The notes under the pieces were generated by a model that worked only from the letters and a program-made list of their open reading frames with translations, was not told the origin of the DNA and did not search any database. From NCBI GenBank assembly GCA_963573305.1, contig OY754332.1:55403559-55467558 (forward strand): DNA of 64,000 bases. Reading direction: 5' to 3'. The translations under genes were made by a program, and so were the position numbers. Numbering within the stretch: the stretch's first letter is position 1; every line of letters starts with the position of its first letter. Positions 11,494-22,334 of the stretch are shown in pieces. The DNA comes from Pyrrhosoma nymphula. Its lineage: Eukaryota; Arthropoda; Insecta; Odonata; Coenagrionidae.

Positions 11494-11632
11494 ACCTGGT
11501 ATGCCATGCCGATTGTAAAGGTAAATCTCTTCACTTAACAGAGTCATGTGCGGAATATCCCAACCATTATCATAGGCTTGATAAAGATGCCCACTGTACC
11601 TTTGTAAACCAGCACCCATGGCCTGAGTAAAT
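11494..11632 (-). CDS. Putative internal exon of the same gene
   Basis: On the minus strand TTTTCCTTTGCAG is a strong polypyrimidine-AG acceptor, with the exon starting at 11632. The peptide begins FTQAMGAGLQRYSGHLYQAY, continues DNGWDIPHM, and reads to HGIPG. Ending at 11494 before GCAAGT (a GC-type donor) keeps frame with the exon at 10826-10969, giving HGIPG followed by DGHF. A GT donor two bases earlier in the transcript (exon ending 11496) would not keep that frame. Without splicing, the frame runs on to a TGA at about 11440. The sequence has no transposon signature and is the strongest hint of a host gene in the window, but further upstream exons were not found and the function is unknown to me. 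Confidence 0.4.
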
Positions 11633-13984
11633 CTGCAAAGGAAAATATTGGTGAATATTGATTTTATAAAATGGGAAATGACAAAAAATATCCCTAACCC
11701 TTTTACTGCCAGCCCATTTCGGGTGGGATGTGCGAAGACTGCCAAAGCTATTTTCAGGTTTTTAAAGTCTGGCCATACAATTCAGTTATTCTAAGTTGGG
11801 CTGATAAATCGGTCCACAGCAGTTTTCGCGAAGCTAATTAACACTGAAAAATGGAAAGATATCCATTGCATATACAATACCAGAAAAATACTTATAAATT
11901 CTAAAAATATTTTAGGAAGAAAATGGACAATAATATTGACATATCAATGCTTGTTAAGTAAGATGAAAAAGTTATTTTAGATGACAAGGTCAAGGCAGAT
12001 GAGCTTAATAAATAATACGCCAGCAGCTATAAGGGGTGAAAAAATATTTTAGTTTTCCTACAAACAAAAATCACAAAGATCTTATGTTATTACTGGAATG
12101 CTATGTACCAAGACTTAACAACCTCTTAGAATAACAGGGGTAGGTATAACTACATTGCATTAATTGATCAACTCTCTTATCTACTAAGCAACGAATTGAA
12201 AGTAGGGAAATGAGTAATTACAAATAATAGCATATTAAGTTTTTATTTCACAAGGCAATCCCTTAGATTATATATGTTTAATGAAAAAAAAATGAAAAGC
12301 CAACCCTGGTTTAATTGCACATTGAATAAACTTTAATGAAATGCACAATGAACTTCAGGTGAACAGAATAACACTTGCACATGTGAATATTTCCAACCTT
12401 TGAGGCTGACCAAAGTATAAACAAAAAATAATTAGTCAGCTTTATTTGGGTTGGACTTAAGCCACCCTCAGCCATATAGCCCCTTGTAGAGGTTTCAAAT
12501 CATTTTCAATGTTCAACAACTTTGAAGAATTGAAAATATCACCAGAAAGTGCAAACAAGGTTTTTTTAATACGTTGGAGACATCAGGATTATTCGACTTA
12601 CATCCATACAGAAAAAACTACTGCAGGAAAACACACAAGAGGAGGGTGTAAAAAACCTGCGAAACCTACTGATAGTTTAGCTTATGTTTTGCCTCATTAA
12701 AAATAGATTTAAATTAATATTTGGGGTAAAAAAATTCCTTGAAGCAAAAATATAAATGGTGAGTAAACATACAGGTGATTATTGCAGTGGGTTGATCTCC
12801 TGATGAAACCAAGACAATGGTGGCAGGCAAGCAGCGAAGCAAGCAATGAAGCAGGCACGATGAGTAGCGGAGACAAGTGGAGCATAGGCCAACGGCAAAG
12901 TATGAGCGCCAGGAGAAGGGAGATAGCACGAAGTCCTCTTCAAAAAGGCTATGTCCTTCGAGGGGGGCAGGAAGGTCAGCAGCCGCTCAAGCACAAATAT
13001 GGCAAAAGAAAAGAGCATTAGTTTTAGCATGAAATAAAAACACTAAATGGAGGGAAAGAAAAAATCAAGTTAAGTCAAGGGGATATTACATGGGGGATAT
13101 TACACGAGGAACCTACAAGAAAAAACTAGGAAGTTGATCCTACAATGGAGGGTGACAACCCTCTATTGTAGGCCCGATTTTCCTATGGATCTGTACATTA
13201 GAACTAAGAGTAACTTTGGATAATAAAGTAGGTATAAGGCACCAAATATGAGCCAGTAACAAAAGAAAAAGAATTATACACCTAACAGGCAAAAACAAAT
13301 TCTTTTTGTATAATATGCATACAGCACATATATACTTACTATGCCATCATTTAATTCACAAATAAAATGTCCTGCCTAGGTAATTTGTAAGCTAAGCCAT
13401 TTTCATCACCAGATATGTTAATATAATACACCACATAGGTTAGGCAGAATGAAGCCAAATGTAAATATACCTTCCAAAGCAGAACTTAAATATTCATTCC
13501 TAGGAAGGTGTCCAATGTCATTCAGTTGCTACAACACAGCAAAAGTAAACAATACCTAATTAATAGCACATTCGAATACTAACGTGTCATCATTAAGTTC
13601 AATCCCCAACCCTAGGTGTCACACCTAATTCGTCAGCTTAATCACTTTAATTCACCCCCACATCTCCCCATAATGATAGTCCATCTTAGGCATCTCCAAG
13701 ATGAAGACTAGTATCCTAACCCTAAACAATAACCTAATTGACGAAGGACCAGGGACCAAGACCAAGGACCTCTCTCTCTCTCAAAGATGAGACGCATGCA
13801 AGAGGATTTTCAACATAGCCAGGACTAATTTGTCTAACTAATTTGTGCTTAATTTATGTGAGTTTAATTTGAAGGTTTGTGGATGGAAAACATGACAAAT
13901 AAATATTACGTTTTATCATTTAAAAAATATATATACACAGATGTGGTAATTTTGAAAAAAAAAAACGTATGAAACACAGGTGAA
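11633..13984. other. No gene recognised; GC-richer island 12780-13020
   Basis: Mostly AT-rich. Between 12780 and 13020 the GC content rises and several overlapping frames on both strands are open for 60-80 codons. On the plus strand there is a quasi-repeat of AAGCA words (GCAAGCAGCGAAGCAAGC). Because frames on both strands are open, this could be simple-sequence bias rather than an exon, so no gene is called. A short CT run lies near 13770. Confidence 0.4.
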
Positions 13985-15891
13985 ACTCACAATGGGCACA
14001 ATTTATAAATACCTACGGAGTCCTCACACACACTATCGTCTTTATTTTCACAGTTTTTGTCAAATATGTTTTCATCGAAGCAATAATGCACTGGAGTAAT
14101 GTGACTGTATGGCTTTCTCCCTAAATACCCTCCCTTAAACCACGCAAACATTATAAAATATTTTAACCTTGGAGCAGAGAACTGCAAATGCATGAGCGAT
14201 TGCATTTTTAAAATATTGTTTCTTTGGAAAAAGTTCTCGCTGCAAAGACAATTCGCCACTCGATAATACCACTCGACCAGAAACTTTGCGCACGAAATCT
14301 TTCCAAATAAGTAAAAAGTACACGTCTAGTATTTGTCCCGTAGTTTCTGGGGGTATAATCTTCACGCGAATTCGGTATCACTTCAGTCATGGCGTCTTGA
14401 TCGTTGTAAGGGCCCGAAGAATCCACCAAAAGAACGCAATCATCATCTATTTTTGGGGAAAGAATACATCCGAAATATTCCTGCTTGAGAATGATTTTCG
14501 TCTGCAGCACAGAGGTTGATGCAACACAAAGAATATATTCGAGGATTGAAAAATGTTTGCAATTATAGCAAATTTTCGATCCTTTTCCTGTAAGCAGATG
14601 AGCAGAGGGGAGAGGAGATCACCTTCGATTGAAATTGTCGGCTGGATCGCATAAAGGCCGCTTTACACGATGAAAGATTTTGTATAAACGAATGTACGTG
14701 AGAATGTACGTTTGTCTCAACGAAATTAGAACAGGTTCTATTTCCCGTGCAGGCATTGAGACATTCGCACAAGCGTTCATACAATTTGCCGCTTTACACG
14801 ATACATTTTGCCTCATGCAAGAGTTCACGGAAGAGTTTGTACAAACAAATGTACCGTGTAAAACGGCCTTAAGAATGGGTGGTTGCATGTACACTCTGGA
14901 CGTCTGACTCAACTATTTTCACGCCGCGAACTTCTAGGGTGCGACCGGAATGAATATCTTTTTTTAAACCACTCTGATCAGTATCTAGCATTTGCGATGC
15001 ACCTCCTCCAATCGCGTTTCCCACTTCTTGGACGAATTCCTTGGCCTTTACCGTGATGGATCGTACTTCCGTGGAATATTTCTTGGAAACAACTTTTATC
15101 GCCTTTCACGATACTATATTGTGATGTTTTTTCCTTTTTCCATTGTCAGGCTGGAGTTGCTCTAAAGTTTGGTATTCCCTGCTCCAGTTTTTTATTCTCT
15201 TCAAGAGCCCATCTTTGCAAATCCATGTCATGAACCACTAGGCGACCCTCTTTCGCTGTTTTGAAGCGGGAGAGAAGAGCTGCACGGATTAACCTGTACC
15301 TTTCCCTTAAAGCACCTGCTTTTCGTAGCGATGCAGTTGTGTCCGACTTGTGATAAAGCGGAAGTTATGCCGATTTGTCTCCAGTCAAAGATTTACCTTC
15401 TTTCCTGACTTCCAAAAATCAACTGCCATTCTTATCTGAAGCATTGATGCCTCTGGTATTGGTTTTTTCATCGGTGAGACGTCGTAGGATGTCGTAGAAG
15501 GAGGGGAAGTAGGAGAAACATCTTCATCCCTTTCGGATTCACCGCTGCTCTCTTCATTATCCTCAACAGTTTCGTCATTCCTCTCATTTTCACACTCAAA
15601 TATGAGATCATCTTCGGTGTCACAGAGGTAGTCGTTATCTTCCGCACAGGATTTCCGCATTGCTGCAACACGTACATCAAAACACTTTAATGATAATTCT
15701 TTGATATGATGCAAAGAGAAAAACATACTGCTATAAAAATACTTTTGTAAATTAAAAAAATTGAAGCACTTGCATTCGAGTTTATCCGCCAGTTCGGTTT
15801 CCTCCACGGTGGTTTCCGAAAAAAGAAGAGTATCTGTAAATTTGCTCTTCATCAGCTTCAACACGTTTAGAGAATTTATCACTTGGACCAT
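13985..15891 (-). pseudogene. pogo/Tigger-like DDE transposase, broken
   Basis: Minus-strand remnant of a Tc1/mariner-superfamily transposase of the DDE_1 (pogo/Tigger-like) kind, which would cut and join element ends. In order: an acidic Ser/Glu-rich N-terminal stretch (about 15430-15660, including EDDLIFECENE) ending in a basic helix start (MLQIRMAVDFWKSGKK); a helix-turn-helix-like block near 15170-15240 (DLQRWALEENKKLEQ); the first catalytic region DTDQSGLKKDIHSGRTLEVR near 14930-14985; then QPTISIEGDLLSPLLICLQE after the inserted MITE; the second catalytic region CVLLVDSSGPYNDQD near 14400-14440; and the third, IIPPETTGQILDVYFLLIWK with DFVRK, near 14290-14360. In related proteins the last motif reads GQ-QP-LD; here QP is missing. 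Several frameshifts and stops, plus the MITE at 14655-14869, show it is dead. Confidence 0.75.
14655..14869. mobile_element. MITE with TAA target duplication
   Basis: The 215-bp unit starts AGGCCGCTTTACACGATG and its reverse complement starts AGGCCGTTTTACACGGTAC, giving terminal inverted repeats of at least 16 bases with two mismatches. TAA is present immediately outside both ends (14652-14654 and 14870-14872). A 3-bp TWA duplication fits the PIF/Harbinger group. There is no coding capacity, so it was mobilised in trans. It splits the DDE domain of the transposase remnant between ...VHATTHS and QPTISIEG, so it is younger than that element. An internal word GCCGCTTTACACGATACAT near 14790 repeats the left end, implying an internal duplication. 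Confidence 0.85.
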
Positions 15892-17383
15892 AATAGTCGC
15901 CTAAACAATGTTTGAAGCTACGAGAAACTAATTATTTACAGAAAATGTGGCATTATAGCTCAATCCAAAAGTCGTAAGCATCGGGCGTGTAGGAGGTAAG
16001 GCACAATTCGAAAGGCAAAGCAGAAATGACCAAATTCCACCTTTTCTTCCTTGCCTTTCGGTCTGCACTGGTATCTTCCGGTCAATAGGATACCATTCAC
16101 GAAAGAGGCTCGGGTGATTTTATGACAGTACCTAAACATTTTTTGAGGATGTGGACTTCTCGGAAGGCGTCAGTCTTTGTAGATTCTTCTGAAATGCACG
16201 GGCTCTGCCGACCTCCCACCAAATAATAATGGATTATTTCTTTATTCACTCACACCGCCGTGGTTATTCCGGCAGCGGGAAGCCGAGGGAGGAGTATTTG
16301 TTCCTTTCATCGGTCCAGTCGGTTCCCCTTCGTAGATCCATCTAGAGTATGTACCAGGGATGGATCTCAACGTATAATTTGGCCGTCCTCGGGCAGTAAA
16401 GTGAAAATGCCTGGTCGTTTCGACACATGTAAACTATTTCTTTGAAAGCGTATAAACTTAAGTCGATATCAAGCATTACGATGATATCCGCAACATTAGT
16501 GAACCGATAAATGTTTCTTGTATCGTCAGCAATTAAAACATCTCCTAAAACAGCACGGCCTACCGAAAATGAGAATATATGAAAACCTTATCAGGTTCTA
16601 TTTTGACAATATTCTAAACTAAAGGGAAATGAATAAGCGACTCAACGCGTCAAAATTGGATTTCTAGACAGCATTTGACAATATTCCCCATAAAAAACGA
16701 TTTTGTACAAAAGTTACTGCATGTACTACTGCTGAAATAATTAAAAAATAATTCGTTGGGAAATGAAAAATATTGTGGAAGTTATTAAAATTCTTAAAAG
16801 AATAATTATCAGTAATACGGGAAATTTATACAACTTTTAGGTTTACGTAGACTTTTTTTCAAGCTCACGTTGGCACATGATTCTAAGAAAATTCTTTTAA
16901 TGTCCGTCTTTTGAAACAAGTAGAGTTCTTATTTTAATTTTTAATCAGAAATACGTAGCATAGTAAATTAGATACGAAAACGGCGTGATCGGTTTTCAGT
17001 TGGAAACGTAATCTATAGCAGATCGCAAAAAGGGGGAGTGGATGCATAACAATGAAAAAATGTGCTTAATGTGCATTGGACATAGAAAAATAATGCGCAA
17101 ATGAAATATTGTCTGATTAAATAAAATATCTTCGAGCATTACTTACATTCATGAGTGATATTTAAGATTGATATTTTAGCTGGGCTCACGTTAGCTACCT
17201 TTGTTGACAGATTAAGAAATAGAGATCTGCTGACCAATGTAGTTTCATTACACATTCATCTTCAGTAATACGGACCAGCAACTTATATCGCACCCACACT
17301 CTTTATGCTTTTTACGTAGTCGCGCCACTTTGACGAATTTAAACCGCGTGATAGTTAGGCTTCACCACGCAAACACAGTGCCT
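15892..17383. other. No gene recognised
   Basis: About 1.5 kb with no recognisable coding block or repeat partner inside the window. It may contain the 5' end of the pogo-like element, but terminal repeats were not found. Confidence 0.4.
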
Positions 17384-17790
17384 GAAAGGTAGTACTTCCG
17401 CAGTCAAGTACGGCAATAACGAAAGAGTATGAGTTAAGACTGGCGTTGAGTTTCGTCGAGACGGCTGAGCGGTGGGTCTTAGGGTATCCCATTCGAGCCT
17501 CGATCCGGTGTTCCAACTCCGGGGGCCAATCCCTCCCCTTATTTCCTCTTATCTCGCCCTCCATCGCACGTATTCACTGTCTAAAAGGTGCACTTCCCCC
17601 TCCTACCTCTCTTATTTTCGGATAAACTACCGTTTTGACCTCCTCACCATGCATCCTCTGAATACGTGCGAAGCAGACTTTGCCTGAAAACCCCGAACCT
17701 CCACAGAGCGCCCCCCCTCCTCACTCTCCCCGTTTCATCGAATGCTCGACGTCGTTATTTCATCTATGCTAGTGGACTCATGTTGACGAG
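17384..17790 (+). mobile_element. tRNA-derived SINE, family A copy 1
   Basis: A tRNA-like head lies near 17440-17505: ACGGCTGAGCGGTGGG fits an internal A box and CCCATTCGAGCCTCGATC a B box. Sequence on both sides matches 24782-25190 in order: TAGTA(C/T)TTC-GCAGTCAA-TACGGC before the head, then GGGGGCCA, CTCCTA(C/T)CTCTC, TTTCGGA, GACCT and GAATGCTCG after it. The unit is about 400 bp and the body is C/T-rich. SINEs are transcribed by RNA polymerase III from the internal boxes and moved by a partner LINE. It lies only 20 bp from the truncated end of the piggyBac-like remnant. Divergence between the copies is high, so the family is old. Confidence 0.7.
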
Positions 17791-17811
17791 GACGTAACGT
17801 ATGGTTTAAAT

Positions 17812-19010
17812 TAGGGCAGGTGAATTCCGCGATTTATAGTGTAATCGCAAGCCTTGAGCGAGGAACAGCAGCTGTCATCCGCCGTTGAAAAGGTGAGTGT
17901 ATCGAATGGCGATAATAGTGTGGTAATTTTAAAACATGCCTGCCTTTTTGAAGTGCTAATTGAATAAGTCTCCCGACCAGCTACCGTTTTGATTTCTTCA
18001 GGAATGTCTTTTCTATTTTTCTGCATAGTTCCTACCACAGTCAATCCACAATCATGATAAAGTTCTTCTGCTAGTTCCACAGACGTCTAGTACCTGTCCA
18101 TTTTCACGTTTCACCCTGAATTCTTGACTAAGGCCACCAGGCGTTTCACAATTTCTTTGGGACCTCTGCTCTGAGATTGTTCATTATTTTTCCCGGCGTA
18201 GACTTCCATTCTGAGCACATACACCTCAGTGCTGTCTGTATGCATCCTTTTAAGAATGCCATACTTTCCTGGTTTTTCTTTTATGAACATTTTGAGTGGG
18301 CACCTGCCCCTAAACAAAGATATCATTTCATCAACCACAACGTTTGGTCTACAAGTGTAATATTTGGGGAATATCTCATTCACAAGTTGGAATACTAAAC
18401 GAATAGTTGTAAACTTACCTTTTTCTCTGACTTTTCCCAGTAGACTTGTCATCGAATCGAATAATAGTAATCAATTCTCTACATTTGTTTCGACTCACCG
18501 TTGCAATGTGTGAGGGCCTTCCGAGTTTATGTGACAACTAATCATGATAATCTAACTTGCTATCTTCATAAGCACCGATCAAAATTAAACTCCAATGAAG
18601 GCTTTTAGCTCTTCAAAATCATTTTGGGACTTTTGAGCTCGTTCTTCTTCTTCATTTGCAAGCCGTAAAATAATGACAAGAACTTCAGCAGTTTAACATT
18701 TTTCGAAAGACTCACGCTTATCCATTACTTTTCCAGCATTTAGTAATCCTTACTTTTCCAGCAGTATATTCTGAACGGCTTGCATAGCCACACGAGGAGG
18801 TTTACTTGTGTATTCTCTTCCTGTTTTCTCAATGTACTCAATATTTTCAGTATTGTCCTTTCCCCTACCAAAATCACTTTCATCATTTGAGCTGATTTCA
18901 CTGACATTGTCTTCAGTTTCACTCACTTCTTCATTACTCTTTCCTTCAGTATCACTAGTATTTCCCAACTGTCGCTCAACGTCACTCTCAGTCAATTTTT
19001 TTAAATTCAA
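17812..19010 (-). pseudogene. piggyBac-like transposase, truncated and broken
   Basis: Minus-strand fragments in order of a piggyBac-type (DDE_Tnp_1_7) transposase. About 18750-19010 is an acidic Ser/Glu-rich N-terminal region (TEDNVSEISSNDESDF) as is usual for this family. About 18590-18730 contains weak similarity around an ELKAFIGV-type helix. The block 18111-18452 is clear: VNEIFPKYYTCRPNVVVDEM, then SLFRGRCPLKMFIKEKPGKY, then a YVLRMEVYAGK strand; the Asp of VDEM corresponds to the first catalytic Asp. After a stop, 17811-18080 gives SVELAEELYHDCGLTVVGTM and RKDIPEEI. The second catalytic region, normally xMDNxFTS, reads KMDRY followed by a stop. The third Asp region and C-terminal zinc finger are missing, probably lost before or with the adjacent SINE insertion. 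Terminal repeats were not identified. Confidence 0.8.
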
Positions 19011-21773
19011 AGGGGTGAACGGTAAGAATCAAGTCAAAATCTTGACCGATACTGTGGAAAAGATTTCGAGGGATAGAACTGAAGAAGACTTCAATACAGG
19101 AAAAAACGGTCCAGAAGTATTTGAAATTGGGTTTATTATAGCTTTAAATGAAATTAAATAGAAAAATATCCCAAGAATACTATTTCTGTCAAACATAAAA
19201 GGACGATTCCAGCATATTATGACTGTTTAGTTTGTGAACGAGGGACGTCAGGGTTGGTAAGGGGTTATTCTGAAAAATCAGTTATTTACATTGCGGAGTA
19301 TGGAATTGGAAGGTAGAGAGCGATACGACTGAAAACCCCATGTTTTTCTCAATGTGATTTACTTGTAAGTAAAATACCGATTTTAGGACATAAATCAATA
19401 ATTTCGGGAGCATAAGGTATATGTAAATTATCTTCAGGGTGGCAATAACTGATTGATTTGAAACGGATTTAGTTGAATGAGAAAATAAAATAATGCATTA
19501 GTATATAATTAACATAAGAAGAAAGCGGAATCAAAAACATCCTTCAAAAATCGCGACGATGCACGCAAAGGGGCGAGCGATGCTCGCGAGACTGCGTAGC
19601 AAATCGCTAATTAAAATCACAGGTCCCGCTGAACGCTCGTTGCATTATCCGTAAAACCCTAATATCCTGGGATTCTCTGAATATGTTATAGTTAAAAGAA
19701 AAATGTCGGCTTCAACTCAAATAATAAGATTGATTCTCAGAGTGATTCCTTTCTTCATTCCTTCCATGGTGATGAGCCATTGAAGGCTCTCAAGTCTTCC
19801 ATATCAGCGTAATACTGTTTACTCTTACTCATCAACATTTTGCACGTGAACAAATAAATTGATTAATTTACTCATCGATACCCCGTTACAGTTAATTTTT
19901 GGCTCTCTACCTAATATAACTTAGCATGTAACAAATATGAGATGATCGATTTTTGTCATCACTGACTCTACTTCGTGGGTGGGTACCAGGAGTTAAGTGC
20001 ACTATATTTCATGATAAAAATAATGAACACGCTTGTGATGCACACATATGGCACTTAAAACTTAGCGCCATGTAGATTATTTTGCTTGCGGATTTGCGAT
20101 TCCCCGCTGCCAGAGGCCTGCATATGGACAGAGAGCTCGCTCGTGCACACAGTACATGACATCATGGCAAGGAGGCATGACTCGAGTAAATCAGTCGGGT
20201 GGAGCCAACATAAATATTAACTTCACTACTTGGCCGAAAGAGGCGCCGCGGATTTTCCCCACAGACTTTTACAAATGACTGTACTTCCACCTCTCAAAAT
20301 TCGTCTGAATCCCATGTATTGAAATACATGAACTATTTTCAAATTTGTGCATTTAATTAGTTTAGGATTACAAATGGGTTATTATTTTTTTATTGCTCTT
20401 TAGGATGATTATTGCGATTTGAACTCTCAAGGCTCATGTTTTGGATAATGTGCATTTTTTGGGTTAAGGGTTAAATTCTCATTCCATATTTCACAATATT
20501 ATATATATAACTATAATTAGTGAAGTGCCGCGTAATGTGAAGTGATCCACACACACGAATTCCAAAGTTTATCTTTATATTTTCCCGGGATTTTTTCTCA
20601 TAGCTTTCACCTACAACTCCGTATTTGTCTCTCGTTTGGTAAACAAAGTAATATTTTTTGGTGCTGTATACGTAGTACTTCAACAACCTGGTACCAGGCA
20701 ATATTTGTACTGACGGTGCCTCATGCCGGAAAAATTAGTTTATCTATTTGCGATGACTGGAGTAGAAATAAACAACAACAATGGCCTTGTAAGGCCACCA
20801 GCAATTGATTTTATTATTTATCGATTTATAAGATATTATTGTGCTGACTAAATTCATCTCAGCAAATCCATCTTCGCGTCATGAAAGCACCAATAGCTTG
20901 AAGAACATTTGATATTTACAATATAACGTTGTATTTAGGCATGTAAATAATAATCGGCTAAACGTGGTTTTCACAGGAAAATTTGTAAGGTTCTCCCGAC
21001 CATTGGGAGAAAACGTTTGCATTTCCTGTTTATCCACTGATACTTCTTTTTATAAGGAAAATAGTAATTTTTTCCTCGTAGGTCTACAAATAAATATTTC
21101 TCTATTTGATTTTTCACTCTATAAACATCCATGAATCAATTGTATATCCCCATTTCGCAGTTCTCCAAGAATGCCCCCGGGATAACCCGAGCCCATCGGG
21201 ACGGGGAAGACGGCTGGCTCTCGACAGCAGTTGTGACGTCAGACGGCCGTTATTTGCGCCATTCAAATGTCGACTAATTTGTGAATTTGTTTCTCCGAAA
21301 CTGGACTTTACTTTGACCTCGGATTTTTAGCATTGTACTGTACTCAAAATCTTCTATCACCTCAATTTTTTCCAAAAAATCGGAAAGTCCCTCATTCGCC
21401 CTGAGTCTTCAGATGATGCTCACGGCCGGAGGATTCTGCTTCAGAGTTGGAGGATGCAGTACTTGTAAGCCATCTCCATGAGGCACCGGCCTTATGGCAG
21501 ACGGCTAATTTGGGTACTTCACTCTGTGTTTCGATTCATTACATATATCTCTTACCTTTGTAATGCAGAAATAACAGTCCGACAAATGGTCTTGTGGTTC
21601 ACGCCACACAATCGTCATGGCAAAGCTAATGTGCCGATAACCCTAAGCCCAGTCCGTCAGACGTTTCACGCAGGTCGAACAGCAGATGTAAGGGGCTTAT
21701 CTCGATCCCATTGTTTACAGCCAAAATATAAATTAAAAATTGTTTAATTATATGTCGTCAAATTTCGTCGTTC
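19011..21773. other. No gene recognised
   Basis: About 2.8 kb of unassigned sequence. A short GC-rich palindromic patch (CGAGCGATGCTCG) lies near 19574. A GC-richer stretch near 21170-21260 includes TGTGACGTCAGACGG, a CRE-like word, but no gene could be attached to it. Confidence 0.4.
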
Positions 21774-22334
21774 TTTAAGGTGGCTTGAGCGAGATAGTTC
21801 CCTAGTCATAATGGAGACCAAATTCGAATTTTATTTTTTCATTTCAACGTATATGAGAGGTTCAAGGTATGAGGTAAATATTGTAATATTAATGGCGCAA
21901 AAATATAGTTATCTATGACCACAATTCTCTGTAATTAAATATATCTACGTAAGTATCTAACTTGACTCATTTTGTCACGCCGTACGGCTAAAAAAATTCT
22001 TCAAAACAGCAGGTTTGTTTGTGATTCTGTAAAAATTACTGCGGTGAGTAATTGATTAATTTTTATAAATAGGTGAGAAAACATATAAACTACCCACCGT
22101 TAGCTTTTTGACGAAATCTAGGTGTTATAAATTCTTAATTTTTTCAATATCCTCCCTCTGTAGCGCACAGCCGTAATCTATCCAATGTAAAACAGCTTGT
22201 ATATTCAGGCAAATTTCTCGAAAATAAATTCGATAAGTGGTTAATATTTTGATATAATTGGAGAGATGGGAGTTTTTTCTCTAAAACGAGGCCAAATTCT
22301 AGTTGAAATGATTTTTTGCTAAAACTACCTTAAA
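21774..22334. repeat. Possible MITE, TTTAAGGT termini
   Basis: The left boundary reads TTTAAGGTGGC and the reverse complement of the right boundary TTTAAGGTAGT. The two ends also share an internal word, GAG(A/G)CCAAATTC, near 21813 and 22291, in the same orientation. The unit is 561 bp, AT-rich and non-coding. The terminal match is short (8 bases plus), so a chance pairing is possible. Confidence 0.35.

Noticed and set aside
12714..13030. Overlapping open frames on both strands in a GC-richer patch
   Set aside because: Frames on both strands are open over the same DNA and the plus strand has AAGCA quasi-repeats, so composition alone can explain it. No domain was recognised.
14680..14907. 75-codon plus-strand open frame
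   Set aside because: It lies almost entirely within the MITE at 14655-14869 and is palindrome-related.
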